Of a DNA stretch of 51,076 nt, positions 8,420 through 16,748 are shown one piece after another. This DNA is from an uncultured Acidobacteriaceae bacterium (lineage in GTDB: Bacteria > Acidobacteriota > Terriglobia > Terriglobales > Acidobacteriaceae). Where the stretch lies: the NCBI GenBank assembly GCA_903911925.1, contig CAIWFH010000044.1, forward strand, positions 1 through 51,076. Reading direction: 5' to 3'. The translations under genes were made by a program, and so were the position numbers. A model generated the notes under the pieces. The model worked only from the letters and a program-made list of their open reading frames with translations. It did not search any database and had not been told where the DNA came from. The first letter of the stretch is position 1. Every line of letters begins with the position of its first letter.

Positions 8420-10501
8420 ATGAGCCCCGCATTGAAATCGAACTGCTGCACAGCGCTTGCCGTTGTGGTCGTCCTGTTCGCGCCTTCTGCCCGCATCTCC
8501 GCGCAAGCACCTGCTCCGGTTCTGTCGTGGAGCTTCGATGAAGCCACGGGCGATGTGGCCGCCGAGTCGATGCACAACGCGGATGGAGAGCTCTCAGGCG
8601 TTTACCGGCATGTCTCGGGTCTTGCGGGCCATGCGCTGCGGCTGGACGGCGAGACTTCAGGTGTTCTGGTGAAAGGGGCGGAAGTTCCCGCGCTCTCGTC
8701 CGCATTCACTATTGAAGCGTGGATCGCGATCGATCATTATTCGTGGAACTGGGCGCCGATCGTCGATCAACGCAAAGAGGAGAAGACGGGATTTCTCTTC
8801 GGCATCGACTCGTTTGGGCATCTCGGGCTGCAGGCGGAGGTTGACGGCAGCTGGCAAGTGGCGACAACCAGCCAGCAGTTGCCGCTGAAGCAGTGGGTGC
8901 ATGTCGCGGCCACGTTCAGCGAAGGGGCGGGCATGGCGCTCTATGTGAATGGGAAGCCTGTCGAAAACAAAAAGACTACGGGCGGCTTGCTGCCTGCAAC
9001 CGGTGAAGATTTACTGATCGGCCGCGCACGCTATGCCATGCTACCCGCGCAGTGGCTTCATCCGGAGTTCAAGGTGCGGTATTCGTTCGACGGGATTCTC
9101 GACGAGCTGAAGGTCTTTGACAAGGCCCTGATCGCGGAGCAGATCGCCAGCGAGTACGGCCAGATCAATGCGGAAGGGCCGGACCCGCTGGGTTATCCGC
9201 AATTGCCTTCAGGGCCGCCGGGAGCCGGGCCTTTTGGCGCGATCTACGCAACCTTGAAATACGACGAGATGTGGGACGCGCCGCGAAGGGTGGGACCCGA
9301 CTCGGACGTGGTGGTGCGCTTTGACGATGCGCCGGTACGGTTTGTCTCCTGGCAGGGCACGAACTACATTCCCGCATGGATCACCGAGAACGGCAAGTGG
9401 TATACCGACGAGTTTGTTGAGACGTACGGGAAGGAAAACTGCCCCGCCGGCGAAGACTGCGAACCGATGTCAGACAAGCAGAACCGCTACGCGCACGTGC
9501 GGATTTTGGAAAACACCCCGGCGCGCACCGTGATTCACTTTCGCTACGGGCAATGCGAGGTGGAGGAGTATCTGTGCGCCCACCCCGATCCGCTGACCGG
9601 CTGGACGGATTGGGCCGACGACTACTACACCGTTTATCCGGACGAAGTTGCGGCGCGCAAATCCGTGGCCTGGTCGTCGAGCTTGACGGTTGCCCCCGAG
9701 TTCCAGGAGACCATCATCATCAACCAGCCCGGGACGCGGCCGGAAGACAATATCGAAAACGACGCGCTGACCTTCGTGAACATGAAGGGCGAGACGCATA
9801 CGTACTCATGGCTGAACCCGCCCAAGGAAATTACCGAACCCGCGGGGACCAATATTCAAAGCGTCAATCTCAAGTCGAGTTGGAAGCCATTCCAGATTGT
9901 GATGCCCGACCACCCTCTGATCGACGTCTACGGCGGCGAAAAGACGTATTCGCTCTTTGAGTGGTACAACCACTGGCCGGTGGCGCAGGTAAAGTCCAGC
10001 GGCATCTCGGCCATCGCGGCCGACCGGCCTTCGCACTCGTCGCTGTCGCACATCCAGGGCCAGCCGTACGCACGAACCGCGGATTCGATGACCAAGATCA
10101 TGCTGACGGGGCTCAGCAACCGGCCCGCCGCAGAACTGGCAGTGCTGGCGCGATCATGGGCTACGCCACCGGAGATGACGGTTGCCGGAAGCGGATTTAC
10201 GGTCGGAGGCTACGATCCGTCACAGCGAGCGTTTGTCTTGAAAAGCGGCGCTGACCACGGATTAGTCCATCTCGCATTCCACGCAACGGTGGATTCTCCG
10301 CTTTTGAATCCTGCACTGGTGATCGAGGGGTGGGGAGAGGCCACGCCTGAACTGACCATGAACGGCAAGCCTCTAGCATGGGGCAAGGATGCGCGCTACG
10401 GGCTGGTGAGTACGCTGGTGCGGTCCACGCTGGTGGTGTGGCTGCGCTTGCGGGCCGAGTCGGAGACGTCGATTGGCATTGCGCCGGCCGACGGGCAGTG
10501 A
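8420..10501 (+). CDS. Secreted LamG-domain protein with uncharacterised C-terminal domain
   Basis: This 693-residue protein begins with a signal peptide (about 1-28, ending S-A-Q-A). A LamG/concanavalin-A-like jelly roll follows (about 35-240), with the typical 'FTIEAWI', 'WVHVAATF', 'LYVNGKPV' and 'FDGILDELKVFDKAL' strands. The long remainder (about 270-690) includes the run 'DVVVRFDDAPVRFVSWQGTNY', and is rich in Trp and Tyr. I recognise no named catalytic domain in it. LamG domains usually bind carbohydrate, so a role in extracellular polysaccharide binding or cleavage is an inference. GAGG directly abuts the ATG, which is unusually close for a Shine-Dalgarno. A promoter lies 27 bases upstream. 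Confidence 0.85.
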   Translation: MSPALKSNCCTALAVVVVLFAPSARISAQAPAPVLSWSFDEATGDVAAESMHNADGELSGVYRHVSGLAGHALRLDGETSGVLVKGAEVPALSSAFTIEAWIAIDHYSWNWAPIVDQRKEEKTGFLFGIDSFGHLGLQAEVDGSWQVATTSQQLPLKQWVHVAATFSEGAGMALYVNGKPVENKKTTGGLLPATGEDLLIGRARYAMLPAQWLHPEFKVRYSFDGILDELKVFDKALIAEQIASEYGQINAEGPDPLGYPQLPSGPPGAGPFGAIYATLKYDEMWDAPRRVGPDSDVVVRFDDAPVRFVSWQGTNYIPAWITENGKWYTDEFVETYGKENCPAGEDCEPMSDKQNRYAHVRILENTPARTVIHFRYGQCEVEEYLCAHPDPLTGWTDWADDYYTVYPDEVAARKSVAWSSSLTVAPEFQETIIINQPGTRPEDNIENDALTFVNMKGETHTYSWLNPPKEITEPAGTNIQSVNLKSSWKPFQIVMPDHPLIDVYGGEKTYSLFEWYNHWPVAQVKSSGISAIAADRPSHSSLSHIQGQPYARTADSMTKIMLTGLSNRPAAELAVLARSWATPPEMTVAGSGFTVGGYDPSQRAFVLKSGADHGLVHLAFHATVDSPLLNPALVIEGWGEATPELTMNGKPLAWGKDARYGLVSTLVRSTLVVWLRLRAESETSIGIAPADGQ

Positions 10502-10621
10502 GACAGGGCGGATTTTCATTTTGGGAACGTCGTTGCGCTTGTCCCGATCCGGCATCCGCTCTGTAAGACGGATGAGAATTCGCTCACGTTTGTGGCTCTT
10601 GCCGGCGCTATGCTGCATCCC

Positions 10622-11425
10622 ATGCAAGATGGAAATGAGATCGCACCTTCTACCTCTGCCGCCAGCTTTGCCAGCCTGCTGGCGTCGCTTACCGCGCCCA
10701 GGCAGCCCGCAAAATGGAGCGATGACGACCTGGCCGACGACATCGCGACCCTGAGTTATGAGAACGCACTGCGGGCGCATGCACGATACCGCGCGCCCGA
10801 CCGCACGGATCGGTCGTTGACACAGCCTGACCCGGCGGATCGAATCGATAGCTATGAATTGGCCCCGGTTGATGAAACTCCGGCGAACAACGGTACAAGC
10901 TCATTCGCAATGCCGCGTCCTGCGGCGGACAACAGACAGCCCGCAGGGGCTAACCCCCCCTCCGATTTTGAAACGCTTGCGGTACCCGTTCGGCTACGCT
11001 CAGGGCAGGCTCTGAAGTCGAGCCCTGCTACAAAACGAGTCTCCACGCGATCCGTCGAGCCGGTTTCAGACCCCATTACAAAACCGGTTCCTTACAATTC
11101 GTGTGATACCCCGAGCCACACTCGCAAGGTCTTCGAAAAGAATCTCAAGGATGCCAGCATCACTATCCGCATGAGCCGGGAAGAGTGCGATCAATTGCAT
11201 ACACGAGCCGCCGAGGCGGGGCTTACAGTCTCTGCCTACCTGCGCTCCTGCACCTTTGAGGTGGAGAGCCTGCGGGCATTGGTGAAAGACACCATGGCCG
11301 AATTGAAGGCCGCCAGGTCAACTGAAAAGCCAGTTTCTCAAACGCCGGCGCGGCGCTCTTTGGGCGGCCGGCTGAGCCGGTTCATCACGCCGTGGCGCTC
11401 CAACCGGCCCTCTGCGCGCGCCTGA
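10622..11425 (+). CDS. MobC-like ribbon-helix-helix protein (orphan)
   Basis: A 267-residue protein whose first 170 residues are low-complexity and probably disordered. Residues about 180-230 read 'SITIRMSREECDQLHTRAAE' and then 'AGLTVSAYLRS'. That is the ribbon-helix-helix plus helix pattern of MobC-type relaxosome accessory proteins and related DNA-binding proteins. No relaxase, origin of transfer or plasmid gene is nearby, so a chromosomal DNA-binding role is as likely as mobilisation. Starts at 10592 (GTG), 10610 and 10622 are possible, none with a clear Shine-Dalgarno. Its TGA at 11423-11425 abuts the stop codon of the convergent gene at 11426 with no intervening base. Confidence 0.72.
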   Translation: MQDGNEIAPSTSAASFASLLASLTAPRQPAKWSDDDLADDIATLSYENALRAHARYRAPDRTDRSLTQPDPADRIDSYELAPVDETPANNGTSSFAMPRPAADNRQPAGANPPSDFETLAVPVRLRSGQALKSSPATKRVSTRSVEPVSDPITKPVPYNSCDTPSHTRKVFEKNLKDASITIRMSREECDQLHTRAAEAGLTVSAYLRSCTFEVESLRALVKDTMAELKAARSTEKPVSQTPARRSLGGRLSRFITPWRSNRPSARA

Positions 11426-12856
11426 CTACTCCACTTGCAGCACAAGGCACTTCAGGTACTCAGTCTCGGGCAGGTTCAGAATCACGGGATGGTCAAGCGC
11501 CGCGCCGCGCCGCTCAAGCAGGCGCACCCGCCGGTGAGCGTCCACTGCGGCAGCGGCTGCGGTGGCTTCAAGCTCAGCCCAGCCCACATGATGCGAGCAG
11601 GAGCAGGTGACCAACAGGCCGCCGGGACGCATCATCTTGAGGGCGCGCAGGTTCAGTTCCTTGTAGCCGCGCAGAGCGCCTTCAACGGCACGCTGGCTCT
11701 TGGCGAAGGCGGGCGGATCGAGGATGATGGTGTCGAAAGTCTGGCCGGAGTCTGACCAATCGCGCAGGATTTGAAACGCGTCGGCCTCCACCCAGTCCAC
11801 CTGGGCAATGAAGCTGGCGCGGTTGGCCTCAAGGTTCTTCTCTGCTACTTCAAGCGAAGCATGCGAGGAATCGATGCCCGTAACTTCGCGGCAAACCTGG
11901 GCCAGGTGCAGGGCAAAGCCGCCCTGGTAGCAGCAGACGTCGAGCGCGCGACCTGTTGCGCCCAGCCGTTTTGCCCAATCGGCTGCGGCGGCGTAGTTGG
12001 CCCGTTGGTCGAGGAAGGCCCCGGTCTTTTGGCTGGAATTGGCGTCGAATTGGAACGACAGGCCGTTGATGAGAAAACTGGTGCTGGCGGGCGGCTGGGC
12101 GGAGTTGGCAATCCAAAGCGGCGCCGGATCGGGCGCCGGCAGGCCCTCCAGTTCGCGGATGCGCGGGTCGGGGCGCTCGAGGATAACCGCCGGAGAAAGC
12201 TCCTCGCGCAGCACGCGGACGCAGGTCTCGCGCACCGCCGCGGCATGCAGCCCTCTGGTCAGGAATTGCACGATCACCAGGCCGGCATACTTGTCGGCAA
12301 CCAGGCCGGGCAGTTCGTCGGCTTCGCTGAAGCACAGGCGGCAGGCATTGTTGGCTTCGTTGAGCAGCGGCTTGCGGCGGGCAACGGCAGCATGCAGCCG
12401 GTCCGCAAGCAACGCGAGCCAGCCAGCCTCGTCGATGGACTCGCGCGAGACCATGCGCAGCGCAATCTGAGAGGAGGGGCTGTAGAGCGCTGTGCCCAGC
12501 AGCAGGCCGCGGCTGTCGGCCACCGGCAGCAAGGCGGGCGGTTCGGCATCCGCGCTTCCAGGCAGTTGAATGGACTCAATGTCTGAGGCGTAGACCCAGA
12601 GAAACCCATCGCGCAGGCGATCGGCGGCTCGGCGGTTGATTTTGGCCCCGATTGTGGATTCGACTTTGGGGATGGGAGCCGGGCGTTGAGCGACCGCGTT
12701 CTTTTTTACCGGACGCTGTACTCGCCTTGAGTCGCGGGCAGCCGGGCGTTGGTCCGCAACAGGACTCTTGCGATTGCGGTCGAACGGCGACTCGGGCCGG
12801 GCTGCCTTGGCCGCCGTTGGGGATGCTTTGGGTCGAGTGGTGCGCGGCTTGGTCAT
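11426..12856 (-). CDS. RlmI-like 23S rRNA (cytosine-C5) methyltransferase
   Basis: A 476-residue class I SAM methyltransferase of the COG1092 (RlmI/RlmK-like) group. After a basic, Pro/Ala-rich N-terminal extension (1-65), a PUA-like RNA-binding domain spans about 68-140. The Rossmann methyltransferase follows, with motif I 'DVCCYQGG' (306-313), motif IV D-P-P-A-F (390-394) and a Cys-containing 'TCSCSHH' (417-423). RlmI methylates C1962 of 23S rRNA. Which base this homologue modifies is not certain. The N-terminal extension is unusual for the family. GGGAG lies 5 bases before the ATG. It lies 37 bases downstream of the cytochrome c gene and may be cotranscribed with it. Confidence 0.88.
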   Translation of the reverse strand: MTKPRTTRPKASPTAAKAARPESPFDRNRKSPVADQRPAARDSRRVQRPVKKNAVAQRPAPIPKVESTIGAKINRRAADRLRDGFLWVYASDIESIQLPGSADAEPPALLPVADSRGLLLGTALYSPSSQIALRMVSRESIDEAGWLALLADRLHAAVARRKPLLNEANNACRLCFSEADELPGLVADKYAGLVIVQFLTRGLHAAAVRETCVRVLREELSPAVILERPDPRIRELEGLPAPDPAPLWIANSAQPPASTSFLINGLSFQFDANSSQKTGAFLDQRANYAAAADWAKRLGATGRALDVCCYQGGFALHLAQVCREVTGIDSSHASLEVAEKNLEANRASFIAQVDWVEADAFQILRDWSDSGQTFDTIILDPPAFAKSQRAVEGALRGYKELNLRALKMMRPGGLLVTCSCSHHVGWAELEATAAAAAVDAHRRVRLLERRGAALDHPVILNLPETEYLKCLVLQVE

Positions 12857-12893
12857 ATGCTCCCTCAGCCGGGAGCAGTTGAGCAGCCGGCGC

Positions 12894-13322
12894 CTACTTG
12901 ACCTGAATGGTCTCCAGGTAGCTGCTCAAGCTGTTGATTCTGAGCTGCCCTTCCCTGGGATCCTTCTGGTTGATTTTACCAAGGACAGGGCCCCACACCG
13001 GCATTTCGACCGAAGTGTGCGAGGGAACGTCCGCCCCAAACTTGAGCACATGAACCACATGGGCTTCAGGAAACGTTCCGTGGTTCTTCCTGCTCAGGAC
13101 GGTCAAGTCTACCGGCGCCACGCCGCGGGAGACGGTCACTGGGCCGTAGCCCTTGCCGTCACTGCCATGGCAGGATGTGCAATAGGTTGCAAACATCTGT
13201 TTGCCGTCGATGGGAGCAGGCCTGTTGATTGGGGCGGAGGATGGTGAATCCGGCTCGGTGGCGTAACTAAGGCTGATTGCAAATGCGGCGGACAAGGCAA
13301 GAACAAAAGTGTTTCTGAACAT
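12894..13322 (-). CDS. Periplasmic monohaem cytochrome c
   Basis: This 142-residue protein has a signal peptide (1-20) and one haem-binding motif, C-T-S-C-H, around residue 44. The downstream 'VEMPVWG' offers the Met axial ligand. The fold corresponds to the small cytochrome c/cbb3-type family, in which the protein shuttles electrons in the periplasm. The frame stays open to 13457, but ATG 13322 carries the signal peptide and has GAGAGGG 4 bases upstream. The promoter region is shared with the divergent (p)ppGpp gene and holds a perfect CRP-type palindrome at 13401-13416. This suggests control by a Crp/Fnr regulator, plausible for a respiratory protein. Confidence 0.9.
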   Translation of the reverse strand: MFRNTFVLALSAAFAISLSYATEPDSPSSAPINRPAPIDGKQMFATYCTSCHGSDGKGYGPVTVSRGVAPVDLTVLSRKNHGTFPEAHVVHVLKFGADVPSHTSVEMPVWGPVLGKINQKDPREGQLRINSLSSYLETIQVK

Positions 13323-13388
13323 GGTTCCCTCTCTTCTGGGAGTCGAATCTAGTGGGACTGTACCTTGGGGCTTCCGCGGACTATTTGA

Positions 13389-13417
13389 CATAGAACAGGG
13401 TGTGACTTTATTCACAA
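13389..13417 (-). promoter_or_regulatory. Candidate promoter of the cytochrome c gene
   Basis: On the minus strand TTGTGA (13417-13412), a 17-base spacer and TCTATG (13394-13389) could form a promoter starting near 13382. The -35 element overlaps the CRP-type palindrome, so an occupied site would occlude it. A second -10-like TACAGT (13362-13357) would place the palindrome near -58, close to a class I activator position. I cannot choose between them. Confidence 0.35.
13401..13416. promoter_or_regulatory. Perfect CRP-type binding site
   Basis: TGTGA-CTTTAT-TCACA matches the E. coli CRP consensus half-sites (TGTGA-N6-TCACA) without a mismatch. It lies in the 172-base divergent region between the cytochrome c gene and the rsh gene. 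A Crp/Fnr-family regulator is encoded 3.3 kb away at 16749. Whether that protein recognises this sequence is inference. Confidence 0.65.
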
Positions 13418-13483
13418 ACAATTGAATGCGGCGGCACATGCACCAAATCGGGGTCAATTAATGCGCAGCAAACTTAACCGGCC

Positions 13484-13489
13484 TATAAT
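13484..13489 (+). promoter_or_regulatory. -10 element of rsh, implying a leaderless mRNA
   Basis: A consensus TATAAT ends 5 bases before the ATG at 13495, and no Shine-Dalgarno is present. Transcription would begin at or within a base of the start codon. No good -35 lies 16-18 bases upstream. Confidence 0.5.
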
Positions 13490-13494
13490 GAAGC

Positions 13495-15792
13495 ATGGCG
13501 ACTGTTCGGGAGTCCATTCCGGCAGAGGTTCCCAGCCCGCCCCCCTCCCCCAGGGCGGCAATGCCGGCAGCGGCGTGCGAGGTGGAACCGCGTTTTCAGG
13601 CGCTTCTTAAGCACGTCCAGGCAAACCGGCCCAGTGAAGATGTTGCAATCATCCGCAAAGCATGGGAATTCTGTGTGAAGCACCATGAGGGGCAGATGCG
13701 CGCCTCCGGCGAGCCCTACATCATTCATCCCCTTGAAGTGGCAGAAGTGCTGGCTGAGATGAAGCTTGACTCTTCGGCCATTGCGGCCGGCCTGCTGCAC
13801 GATTCGGTAGAAGATACGCCTGCCACCAACGAGGAGATTGCCGCCGAATTCGGCCACCAGGTGGCGCACATCGTTGAAGGCGTCACCAAGATCGACAAGA
13901 TCCAGTTTGCCAATCGCGAAGACCGGCAAGCGGAAAACGTGCGCAAGATGCTGCTGGCCATGGTGTCAGACGTGCGCGTGGTGCTGATCAAGCTGGCTGA
14001 CCGGCTGCACAACATGCGCACACTGGAGCACCTGTCTCCCGATCGCCAGGAGGCTATCGCCCGCGAGACGCAGGACATTTATGCGCCGCTTGCCCATCGC
14101 CTCGGCATGGGCAAAGTGCGCGGAGAGCTTGAGGACCTGGCATTCCGCTATACCGATCCGGTGAGCTACGAGAAAGTTGCCGAGGCCGTGGAAGCGCGGC
14201 GCCTTGAGGGCGAGCAGTTTCTCAAAGGCGTGGAAGACACGCTCGTTGAGCAGTTACGCGAGAACGGCATTGAAGCTCGCGTAGAGTGGCGCATCAAGCG
14301 CCTTTACTCCATCTTTCAAAAGATCGAGCGGTCAAAAGTTTCGTTTGACCAGGTGTACGACCTGCTGGCCATCCGCGTTATCACCCAGGACGTGGCTGCA
14401 TGCTATGCGGTCTTCGGGCTGATTCACACCCTGTGGCGGCCTGTGCCGGGGCGCATCAAGGACTTTATCGCTATTCCCCGCGCCAACCGCTACCAATCGC
14501 TGCACACCACTGTGATGGGCGCCAGCGGCCATCAGTTTGAAGTGCAGATACGCACCGAGGAGATGCACCGCATTGCCGAGGAAGGCATTGCCGCGCACTG
14601 GAAGTACAAGGCCGGCGGCGGCGCGGCGGTCACCGCCCGCGACGAGGAGCGGCTGAACTGGATTCGCCAGTTGGTTGAGTGGCAGAAGGAGATGACCGAC
14701 CCCAACGAGTTTCTCTCAAGCCTGAAGATGGACCTGTATCCGGACGAGGTCTATACCTTCACGCCCAAGGGAAAGGTGGTCGTGGTCCCTGCCGACGGCA
14801 CGCCGGTGGACTTTGCCTACACCATTCACACCGAAGTGGGCCACACCTGCGTGGGCGCCAAGGTGAATACGCGCATGGTGCCGCTGCGCACAAAGCTGCG
14901 CACTGGCGACATTGTCGAGATTGTTACGCAGAAGGACCACAAGCCGAGCCGCGATTGGCTCACTTTCGTCAAGAGCCCGCGCGCACGCAACAAGATCAAG
15001 CACTGGCTCAACGAGGACCAGCGGCGCCGCGCGGTGGAGATCGGCCGCAAGCTGCTGGAGCGCGAGGCACGCAAGTTCAAAGTGCCGATGAGCCAGATCA
15101 GCGACCAGGACCTGGGCCGCATTGCCAATGAATATGGCGTGGCTACCGCAGCCGACCTGCTGGCTACGCTCGGCCAGGGAAAGCACTCTGCCCACCAGTT
15201 GCTCAGCAAGCTCTCGCCCGGCTATGCCGCCCAGGCGGATGCTGAACCGGCTCCCGAGACCAAGCTGCCAAGCACCGCCGAGTCGGCCATGTCGGACGCG
15301 GTGCGCAAGCTGCACCTCACCGGGTCGGACTCGCTGCAGGTGGAGGGGCAGAACGATTTGCTGGTCTACCGCGCCCGATGTTGCAACCCGATTCGCGGCG
15401 AAGAGATTGTGGGCTACGTTACCCGCGGCAAAGGCGTTGCGGTGCATGCGCGCAGCTGCCCCAACGTGCAAAACCTTCTCTACGAGAGCGACCGCCGCAT
15501 TGCCGTGGAGTGGTCGCGCGTGGGCGACCAGACCCCGGGCCGCAGGCAGCGCTACCCGGTAAAGATCACTATCTACTGCGACGATCGCGCCGGGATGTTG
15601 AAAGAACTGACAGCCGTCATCTCCGACGACAACACGAATATCAAGGGCGTGGACATCCGCCAGGACGAGAACGGCGAAGCGATCATTGAGTTTGTTGTTG
15701 AGGCCGAAGATCTGCACCATTTGAACCGCATGGTGCTGGGCATTCGCCGTGTTCCGGGTGTGCGCACGGTGCAGCGGCGGCAAAAGCTCTAA
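13495..15792 (+). CDS. rsh: Bifunctional (p)ppGpp synthetase/hydrolase (Rel/SpoT)
   Basis: This 765-residue stringent-response enzyme has the complete long RSH order. An HD hydrolase domain (about 50-200) shows H-D-S-V-E-D at 102-107 and L-H-N-M at 171. The synthetase domain (about 255-370) has 'YQSLHTTV' and 'QIRTEEMH'. TGS (about 415-475), a helical part, a Cys-containing zinc-finger-like region near 625-660 and a C-terminal ACT domain (about 690-765) follow. The R-I-K-D at 320-323 is the RXKD motif of bifunctional enzymes rather than the EXDD of synthetase-only RelA. Both activities are therefore expected. It appears to be translated from a leaderless transcript. The N-terminus (1-28) is Pro-rich and poorly conserved. 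Confidence 0.96.
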   Translation: MATVRESIPAEVPSPPPSPRAAMPAAACEVEPRFQALLKHVQANRPSEDVAIIRKAWEFCVKHHEGQMRASGEPYIIHPLEVAEVLAEMKLDSSAIAAGLLHDSVEDTPATNEEIAAEFGHQVAHIVEGVTKIDKIQFANREDRQAENVRKMLLAMVSDVRVVLIKLADRLHNMRTLEHLSPDRQEAIARETQDIYAPLAHRLGMGKVRGELEDLAFRYTDPVSYEKVAEAVEARRLEGEQFLKGVEDTLVEQLRENGIEARVEWRIKRLYSIFQKIERSKVSFDQVYDLLAIRVITQDVAACYAVFGLIHTLWRPVPGRIKDFIAIPRANRYQSLHTTVMGASGHQFEVQIRTEEMHRIAEEGIAAHWKYKAGGGAAVTARDEERLNWIRQLVEWQKEMTDPNEFLSSLKMDLYPDEVYTFTPKGKVVVVPADGTPVDFAYTIHTEVGHTCVGAKVNTRMVPLRTKLRTGDIVEIVTQKDHKPSRDWLTFVKSPRARNKIKHWLNEDQRRRAVEIGRKLLEREARKFKVPMSQISDQDLGRIANEYGVATAADLLATLGQGKHSAHQLLSKLSPGYAAQADAEPAPETKLPSTAESAMSDAVRKLHLTGSDSLQVEGQNDLLVYRARCCNPIRGEEIVGYVTRGKGVAVHARSCPNVQNLLYESDRRIAVEWSRVGDQTPGRRQRYPVKITIYCDDRAGMLKELTAVISDDNTNIKGVDIRQDENGEAIIEFVVEAEDLHHLNRMVLGIRRVPGVRTVQRRQKL

Positions 15793-15842
15793 GAGGAGCA
15801 ATCGGCCTCGATCTTCTGGATTGTTCCGGGAAAAGTAAGACG

Positions 15843-16448
15843 ATGTTTAAAATTCAGAACTCCTCGAACAAGCAACACTTATCGCAATGGCCGCTGTGGA
15901 CTGCAATCGGGTTCCCGGTTCAGCTCATTGCTCTCGAGGCCACACCTCTCTCCCCAAACTTCGTTTTTGTCATGATGGGAATTCCGGCCCTCCTGCTGGC
16001 GTGGGCTGTTTTGGGTGTGTTGGCCGCGATTCTCGCCGTCCGTTGGCTACGGCAGCGTGCATGGAAGCAGGCTATGATCGGTGCCGTTCTGCCACTGGTT
16101 GTCCTCATTGCAGGCTTACGCTTCATCACATTTGTCCGTTTCTGCAGCCACACTGGGGACACCATTCGTTTCTATGTGAACTACCCATCCTACTCAAAGG
16201 CAGTTCATGCCACTCCGTCAGATGGCCAACCGAGGTTGCTGACCTTCAATCTGGGCGGAATGATTTGGGCTTCTCGTGGCTTTGTTTACGACGAGAGCGA
16301 TGAGGCATTGCGGGAGCCATCCATGCAGTCTTCCAGTTGGAAAGCCCGCGCGCAGAAGTCAGAACTTGGCTGTGGTTATGGCGCAATTCCTATGCCGGAC
16401 CCCTTCGGGCTCGGCAGACATTGGTATATCGCTTCATTCGCCTGCTGA
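15843..16448 (+). CDS. Hypothetical membrane protein
   Basis: The 201-residue product is not recognised. Three hydrophobic segments are visible at roughly 18-35, 38-65 and 75-98, the last two separated by a basic loop (R-W-L-R-Q-R-A-W-K). A polar C-terminal domain of about 100 residues follows. The C-terminus ends abruptly in '-A-S-F-A-C', so truncation by an old frameshift is possible. It lies 50 bases after rsh and could be cotranscribed. The Shine-Dalgarno is weak. Codon use is less GC-biased than in neighbouring genes, suggesting either weak expression or later acquisition. Confidence 0.6.
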   Translation: MFKIQNSSNKQHLSQWPLWTAIGFPVQLIALEATPLSPNFVFVMMGIPALLLAWAVLGVLAAILAVRWLRQRAWKQAMIGAVLPLVVLIAGLRFITFVRFCSHTGDTIRFYVNYPSYSKAVHATPSDGQPRLLTFNLGGMIWASRGFVYDESDEALREPSMQSSSWKARAQKSELGCGYGAIPMPDPFGLGRHWYIASFAC

Positions 16449-16748
16449 TTCGAGCGAGATAAGAGCTTTAGATTCGGCCTTGCAGGCGCGCAAACACCAG
16501 CCTTTCGCGGCGAGGTGTACGATTGGCTTCGCTCCGCTTTCTCCGCATTCCGTGCCGGAATGGATCTTTTCACTTGTTTTCAACAATAGGTCTATAACGC
16601 TCAGACGGTTGCCGTGCCGGGGTGCGACCCTGTTCCCAGTGTGCGAGAAATCGCTTGCCCAGGAACAGCATGACTACCTGTCCCCGAAGCAAAAAATCGT
16701 GGCATAGGGTAATGTACGCCAGATCGTATGCAGAAAGAGGCGGTTCCG
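16449..16748. other. Upstream region of the Crp/Fnr gene
   Basis: About 300 bases without a supported gene. A +2 frame stays open through it but has no domain and no codon bias. A TAATGT hexamer near 16711 might serve as -10 for the regulator. Confidence 0.5.

Noticed and set aside
14716..15801. 361-codon open frame antisense to rsh
   Set aside because: Lies entirely opposite conserved TGS and ACT domains of rsh and shows no protein signature.
16276..16707. Open frame overlapping the end of the 201-residue membrane protein
   Set aside because: Considered as a frameshifted continuation, but the translation shows no domain or codon bias.
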